The position numbers and the translations under genes were made by a program. From Clostridia bacterium (GTDB lineage Bacteria > Bacillota > Clostridia > Oscillospirales > Acutalibacteraceae): DNA of 10,480 bases. Positions 7,082 through 10,480 of the stretch are shown here, in pieces. The stretch is taken from NCBI GenBank assembly GCA_017480265.1, contig JAFVAZ010000075.1, positions 1 to 10,480 of the forward strand, written 5' to 3'. Numbering within the stretch: position 1 is the stretch's first letter; each line of letters starts with the position of its first letter. The notes under the pieces are model-generated. The model was given only the letters and a program-made list of their open reading frames with translations. It did no database searches and was not told where the DNA came from.

Positions 7082-7906
7082 TCAAATTCTTATTAAATCG
7101 ATGTGGGTTGCTACGCAATATACAAAAGGCGCAACAAAAATAACGCTGTCAAACCTATCCAGCAGCCCGCCATGCCCAGGGATAACGTTGCCAAAATCTT
7201 TTACTCTATAGCTTCTTTTCACCATAGAGAAGCACATATCCCCTATAATGGAAAAAATCGCTCCCAAAAACACCAGTAAAATAACGCATAGATAATTTAC
7301 GCCGGCTTTAGGTTTAAATAAAAAAGTTTCAAAGATGAAGCAAATGAATAAATTAGCCAAAACAGAAAAAATTATCCCTCCTATGGCTCCTTCTATCGTT
7401 TTTTTGGGGCTTACATCCGGGCAAAGTTTATTTTTTCCAAAAAGTTTACCTGAAAAATACGCACCCGTATCGGACATCCAAGGAGTAGCCAAAGCAAGTA
7501 ATACATAAAAATTGCTATAAACACCAGCCCAGTTTCTCAACTCTATGATGGTATTTAAAGATAAAGAAATAAGCAAAGTCATACTGTAAGCTACTGTTAC
7601 GTCTTTTACGCTCAGTTTATCTCTTTTTATCACCATTATGCAAAAGATGAATAGACTATATAGGTACAAAGAAAGCTTCCACAAAGCACCAAAACCGAAT
7701 ATCGGCAAAATCGCAGTAAAAATCAAACTAGGTATCATGAGTGAAAAAATGCGGCTAATCCCCATAGCACAGTAAATTTCATGCGTTGTGAGGATACAGA
7801 CTAAAGATATAAATAGATTTGTAATCATAGGCACTCGTTGATTAAATATGATAACAACTATAACCAAGAGCCCGCCGATTAGCCCGGAAATCGTCCTTTT
7901 AACCAT
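7082..7906 (-). CDS. cdsA: Phosphatidate cytidylyltransferase (CDP-diacylglycerol synthase)
   Basis: This 274-residue integral membrane enzyme makes CDP-diacylglycerol from phosphatidic acid and CTP, feeding phospholipid synthesis. It has about seven or eight hydrophobic helices. The region SDTGAYFSGKLFGKNKL is followed by SPKKTIEGAIGG, a typical CdsA core. The C-terminal family signature is clear: S227-M-V-K-R231, K236-D237, then PGHGGLLDRFD (243-253), with the conserved acidic residues present. Length is normal. The ATG lies one base after the uppS stop and its ribosome binding site (AAGGTG) is inside the uppS end, so the two are translationally coupled. It is the last recognisable gene of the operon; dxr and rseP, which often follow in Firmicutes, are not here. 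Confidence 0.95.
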   Translation of the reverse strand: MVKRTISGLIGGLLVIVVIIFNQRVPMITNLFISLVCILTTHEIYCAMGISRIFSLMIPSLIFTAILPIFGFGALWKLSLYLYSLFIFCIMVIKRDKLSVKDVTVAYSMTLLISLSLNTIIELRNWAGVYSNFYVLLALATPWMSDTGAYFSGKLFGKNKLCPDVSPKKTIEGAIGGIIFSVLANLFICFIFETFLFKPKAGVNYLCVILLVFLGAIFSIIGDMCFSMVKRSYRVKDFGNVIPGHGGLLDRFDSVIFVAPFVYCVATHIDLIRI

Positions 7907-7907
7907 G

Positions 7908-8666
7908 CTATTTCACCTTCCCAAATCTCCTATCTCTTTTATTGTACTGCAATATGGCGTTATCTAAATCTTTTTCTGTGAAATCAGGCCACAAGACATT
8001 CATAAAGATTAATTCTGAATATACACTCTGCCACGGCAAAAAATTAGATAATCTACATTCTCCACTAGGTCGTATAATTAAGTCTGGGTCCGGCTGCAAA
8101 AAAGTATAAAGATTCTCGGATATTAAATTTTCATCAATCTCATCTATAGTAATCTCATTTGCCAAAATTCTTTGCGATATTTTTTTAACTGCACTGACTA
8201 TTTCTGCTCTGCCACCATAGTTCATCGCTATATTCAATACCAGCCCCGTAGAGCTTTGAGAAGCCTTTTCTACTTTGGAAATAAGCCTTTGCAGTTTTTG
8301 AGTGAATTTTTTAGTATCGCCAATGAAATTTACTCTTATATTTTCATCTTTAAAATCTTCCAGACATTCATTTAAATACTGTTCAAATAAATTCATCAAA
8401 AAATTTACTTCAGGCTTTGGCCGATGCCAGTTTTCCGTAGAAAAAGCATACACGGTCAAATATTCCACTCCCAGCCTACTGCAATACAGTGTTATCTTCC
8501 GAAATACCTTGGCGCCGGCTTTATGTCCACAAGAGCGAGACAAGCCTCTTTTTTGAGCCCATCGACCATTCCCGTCCATTATGATCCCTATATGTTTTGG
8601 GATTTTTAAAGCTTGAGTCTCATTTTTCTTTAGTGCAAAACTGGATTCCAAAATTTCACCGACCAA
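7908..8666 (-). CDS. uppS: Undecaprenyl diphosphate synthase (cis-prenyltransferase)
   Basis: This 252-residue soluble enzyme elongates farnesyl diphosphate with isopentenyl diphosphate to C55 undecaprenyl diphosphate, the carrier for peptidoglycan, teichoic acid and capsule units, including those of the cluster at 1-6276. The catalytic aspartate is D31 in IGIIMDGNGRWA. The substrate-binding set R199, R205, S207 and E218 sits in IIRPSGECRLSNFLPWQSVYSE-type text, aligning at a constant offset of five with E. coli D26, R194, R200, S202 and E213. The start is unsure: TTG at 8666 is the first usable in-frame start, but the strong AGAGGAG site (8691-8697) is 24 bases away, too far for good initiation. 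A second in-frame TTG lies at 8651. Function is certain. Confidence 0.95.
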   Translation of the reverse strand: MVGEILESSFALKKNETQALKIPKHIGIIMDGNGRWAQKRGLSRSCGHKAGAKVFRKITLYCSRLGVEYLTVYAFSTENWHRPKPEVNFLMNLFEQYLNECLEDFKDENIRVNFIGDTKKFTQKLQRLISKVEKASQSSTGLVLNIAMNYGGRAEIVSAVKKISQRILANEITIDEIDENLISENLYTFLQPDPDLIIRPSGECRLSNFLPWQSVYSELIFMNVLWPDFTEKDLDNAILQYNKRDRRFGKVK

Positions 8667-8728
8667 TTCATTTTTATTGCAAAGACAACGCTCCTCTTAA
8701 TAGCGTCTCACCTCCACACCTTTTACCT

Positions 8729-9283
8729 TTATATCTCCATAATCTCTTTTTGCTTTTTGTTAGAGAGATTATCAACTTCGAAACAAAATTTGTCCGTTAA
8801 ATCTTGTATCTGTTTTTCAGCAAGTGCTAAATCATCTTCTGTTATTTGGGAGTCTTTCTTTAACTTCTTAAATCTATCGATACTATCCCTTCTGATAGAT
8901 CTGATTGTCACCTTAGTCTCTTCGGCCATTTTTGCTACATCTTTGACGATACTTCTCCTGTGATCTTCTGTAATTTGCGGAAAGATTAATCGAATAATTT
9001 TCCCATCATTTTGGGGATTTATCCCAAGGGAAGAAGTCTGTATGGCCTTTTCAATTTCTTTTATGATGGAAACATCCCACGGTTGTATGACTAATACCCT
9101 GGCTTCTGAAACTGATATAGCTGCCAATTGATTTATAGCTGTTGGTACACCATAATAATCGACCATGATTTTATCCAGTACAGAAGGGTTAGCTCTGCCT
9201 GCTCGGATGGATAAATACTCTGAAGATAGATTGCTAACTGACTTAATCATGCTTTCTTTTGCTTTTTCTAAAATCTGTTCCAT
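8729..9283 (-). CDS. frr: Ribosome recycling factor
   Basis: This 184-residue cytoplasmic protein splits post-termination ribosomes together with EF-G. Length is standard (about 185). It contains the conserved SIRAGRANPSVLD segment (25-37), YYGVPTAINQLA in the small domain, IQPWD, GINPQNDGKIIRL, PQITEDHRR and the hinge motif R128-S-I-R131-R132-D133. The C-terminal helix completes the three-helix bundle. ATG start at 9283 with an excellent AAAGGAG site six bases upstream (9290-9296). It lies 51 bases after pyrH and about 62 bases before uppS, in the classical order. Confidence 0.97.
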   Translation of the reverse strand: MEQILEKAKESMIKSVSNLSSEYLSIRAGRANPSVLDKIMVDYYGVPTAINQLAAISVSEARVLVIQPWDVSIIKEIEKAIQTSSLGINPQNDGKIIRLIFPQITEDHRRSIVKDVAKMAEETKVTIRSIRRDSIDRFKKLKKDSQITEDDLALAEKQIQDLTDKFCFEVDNLSNKKQKEIMEI

Positions 9284-9334
9284 AAAATACTCCTTTTAAT
9301 GTTTAGTGAAAAATATATGTGTTTCAAATTTTTC

Positions 9335-10039
9335 TCAACATACAATAGTGCCTACCGACTTCCCTGCAATTGCATTATAAATATTTTCCGGTTGAAAAAT
9401 ATTAAAAACCAAAACTTTTATGTTGTTATCTTTGCAGAGAGACGCTGCCGTAGTATCCATAATTTTCAAATCTTTATTTAAGATATCAAAAAAGTCGAGC
9501 CTGTCATACCGCATAGCGTCTGGGTGTTCTTTGGGGTCTTTATTGTATACTCCATCTACCATGGTAGCTTTCAGGAGAATTTCTGCGTTTATCTCGGCAG
9601 CTCTCATCGCTGCAGCAGTATCTGTAGAAAAAAACGGGCTACCCGTACCCCCGCCAAAAATAACAACTCTCCCTTTCTCCAAATGATTAATTGCTCGATC
9701 CCTTACGTAAAGTTCTGCTATTTTATCCATAGAAATGGCTGTCTGCACTCGCACCTGCACACCTAAACGCTCCAATGAATCTGCCATAGCTAAGGAATTC
9801 ATGACAGTGGCAAGCATCCCCATTTGGTCTGCTTTTGTCCTATCCATATCTCCTCCGGTTCGCCCTCTCCAAAAATTGCCTCCCCCGACAACCACACCTA
9901 TTTGTACCTCTAGATCCGTACATTTTTTGATTTGCTTAGAAATCTCATGCAAAATTTTAAAATCAATACCTTGCTTTTCATCTCCTGCCAAAGCTTCTCC
10001 GCTTATCTTTAATAAAACTCTTTTATAATTAGGATTCAA
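9335..10039 (-). CDS. pyrH: Uridylate kinase (UMP kinase)
   Basis: This 234-residue enzyme phosphorylates UMP to UDP, the entry to UTP and CTP and hence to the CDP- and UDP-activated precursors used by CdsA, TarI and glycosyltransferases. It belongs to the amino-acid-kinase fold. Visible motifs are RVLLKISGEALAG (7-19), GVVVGGGNFWRG (48-59) with the glycine-rich loop, DRTKADQMGMLATVMN (from 66), GGGTGSPFFSTDTAAAMRA and VDGVYNKDPK. Start is TTG at 10039: an in-frame TAG lies two codons upstream, no other start is available, and AGGAG (10050-10054) is ten bases before it. It is the first gene of the four-gene operon, driven by the promoter at 10073-10101. Confidence 0.97.
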   Translation of the reverse strand: MNPNYKRVLLKISGEALAGDEKQGIDFKILHEISKQIKKCTDLEVQIGVVVGGGNFWRGRTGGDMDRTKADQMGMLATVMNSLAMADSLERLGVQVRVQTAISMDKIAELYVRDRAINHLEKGRVVIFGGGTGSPFFSTDTAAAMRAAEINAEILLKATMVDGVYNKDPKEHPDAMRYDRLDFFDILNKDLKIMDTTAASLCKDNNIKVLVFNIFQPENIYNAIAGKSVGTIVC

Positions 10040-10072
10040 ACACTAACAACTCCTAGCGACACATTTACTTTA

Positions 10073-10101
10073 ATTTTACAATATCAAAATAAACATGTAA
10101 A
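10073..10101 (-). promoter_or_regulatory. Sigma-A promoter of the pyrH-frr-uppS-cdsA operon
   Basis: On the minus strand TTTACA (10096-10101) is followed after exactly 17 bases by TAAAAT (10073-10078), each one mismatch from consensus. The distance to the pyrH start (about 34 bases from the -10 box) leaves a short leader that contains the AGGAG site. No operator or attenuator-like structure is visible in that leader. Confidence 0.65.
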
Positions 10102-10335
10102 GAGTTTGGGACAATAAAACGGAGATGCTGCCCAAGAGAGCCAAAGGGCAAAAAACTATTCAAAGAAAGTTGAACAGCAAAGAAGTTTGAATATTAAGAG
10201 GATCTAGAACCTGATCCTTAAGGAATTTTGCGAGTCTTTTAAAATTAAATGCACAGGATTAATATCATCACTTTATTTGCATTCTTTCCTCACCAGGCAT
10301 TGCAAAAAGTGAATAGATAGAGTAAAATAGAAATT
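10102..10335. other. Intergenic region without recognisable gene
   Basis: This 234-base stretch lies between the pyrH promoter and the IS1-like reading frame. All frames are interrupted and none matches tsf or rpsB, the usual upstream neighbours. Short inverted repeats occur (AGGATC 10199 with GATCCT 10213; TGCCC 10129 with GGGCA 10146) but neither has a U-tract. The left end of the IS1-like element must lie somewhere in it, probably near 10300, but I cannot place it. Confidence 0.5.
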
Positions 10336-10480
10336 ATGGAAAAAGAAATGAAATGCCCAAAATGCGGGAGAAAAGAAAAAGTAAAAAATGGATTCAACAG
10401 AGGGAAACAAAGATATAAATGTAAAAACTGTGGATGCAACTATACCGGAACAAAACATGGATACTCAAACGAAATAAAAC
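10336..10480 (+). CDS. IS1-like transposase, N-terminal zinc-finger part (cut by window edge)
   Basis: From ATG 10336 the frame is open to the end of the window (48 codons). It reads a four-cysteine zinc finger, C7-P-K-C10 and C29-K-N-C32, with the connecting text VKNGFNRGKQRYKCKNCG, followed by NYTGTKHGYSNEIK. This arrangement is typical of the InsA-type N-terminus of IS1-family and related IS1595-like transposases, which normally continues into a helix-turn-helix and a DDE domain. An in-frame TAG at 10318 limits the start; the ribosome binding site is weak, as is usual for insertion sequences. No damage is visible in this part, in contrast with the IS3 remnant at 6309. IS1 versus IS1595 cannot be settled from this piece. 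Confidence 0.75.
   Translation, partial: MEKEMKCPKCGRKEKVKNGFNRGKQRYKCKNCGCNYTGTKHGYSNEIK

Noticed and set aside
10129..10150. Inverted repeat TGCCC / GGGCA
   Set aside because: Short stem with a 12-base loop and A-rich, not T-rich, sequence after it on the + strand; no evidence of function.
10199..10218. Inverted repeat AGGATC / GATCCT as a terminator
   Set aside because: The six-base stem has an eight-base loop and no T-run on either strand, so it does not qualify as an intrinsic terminator.
10273..10458. Minus-strand open frame of 61 codons
   Set aside because: It is antisense to the zinc-finger transposase frame, which has clear CxxC pairs; the phenylalanine-rich translation is a by-product of A-rich coding DNA.
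1..10480. CRISPR arrays, tRNA or rRNA genes
   Set aside because: I saw no regularly spaced repeats, no cloverleaf-like sequence with T-arm GTTC consensus and no rRNA-like stretch on either strand.

Overview
The window comes from an AT-rich, low-GC Gram-positive bacterium. The evidence is the pyrH-frr-uppS-cdsA gene order, ribitol-phosphate (teichoic-acid type) precursor genes, strong AGGAG-type ribosome binding sites and a canonical sigma-A promoter. The UppS and CdsA sequences look clostridial to me, but that is an impression from motif style and not a phylogeny. Four of the nine intact genes (tarJ, the second glycosyltransferase, uppS and pyrH) appear to start with TTG.

Positions 1-6276 (+ strand) hold a surface-polysaccharide cluster. 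It contains the last codons of a TarI-like cytidylyltransferase, tarJ (ribulose-5-phosphate reductase), a family-2 glycosyltransferase, a Wzy/O-antigen-ligase-like polymerase, a second family-2 glycosyltransferase and a Wzx-like flippase. TarI and TarJ together would supply CDP-ribitol. The two glycosyltransferases would build a lipid-linked repeat unit, the flippase would move it outward and the polymerase would join units. This resembles the pneumococcal teichoic-acid logic more than the TagGH ABC-transporter route, although no ribitol-phosphate transferase is visible here.

Positions 6277-7081 are a genomic scar between two convergent clusters. They contain an IS3-family element, with promoter, ribosome binding site and frameshift signal still readable. 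The element is broken by several homopolymer-associated frameshifts and stops, and is cut off by a 90-bp near-perfect palindrome (MITE-like). Beyond the palindrome, on the minus strand, lies a coding-like stretch with a membrane segment that I cannot identify; it is interrupted by a stop.

Positions 7082-10039 (- strand, read from right to left) are the housekeeping operon pyrH, frr, uppS, cdsA. It links UMP kinase, ribosome recycling, undecaprenyl-phosphate carrier synthesis and CDP-diacylglycerol synthesis. A promoter with 17-bp spacing sits just upstream of pyrH. The usual neighbours rpsB-tsf (upstream) and dxr-rseP (downstream) are absent from the flanks.

Positions 10102-10335 have no recognisable gene. 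From 10336 to the window edge is the start of an IS1-like transposase reading frame (zinc-finger N-terminus), so the housekeeping operon lies between mobile-element sequences on both sides.
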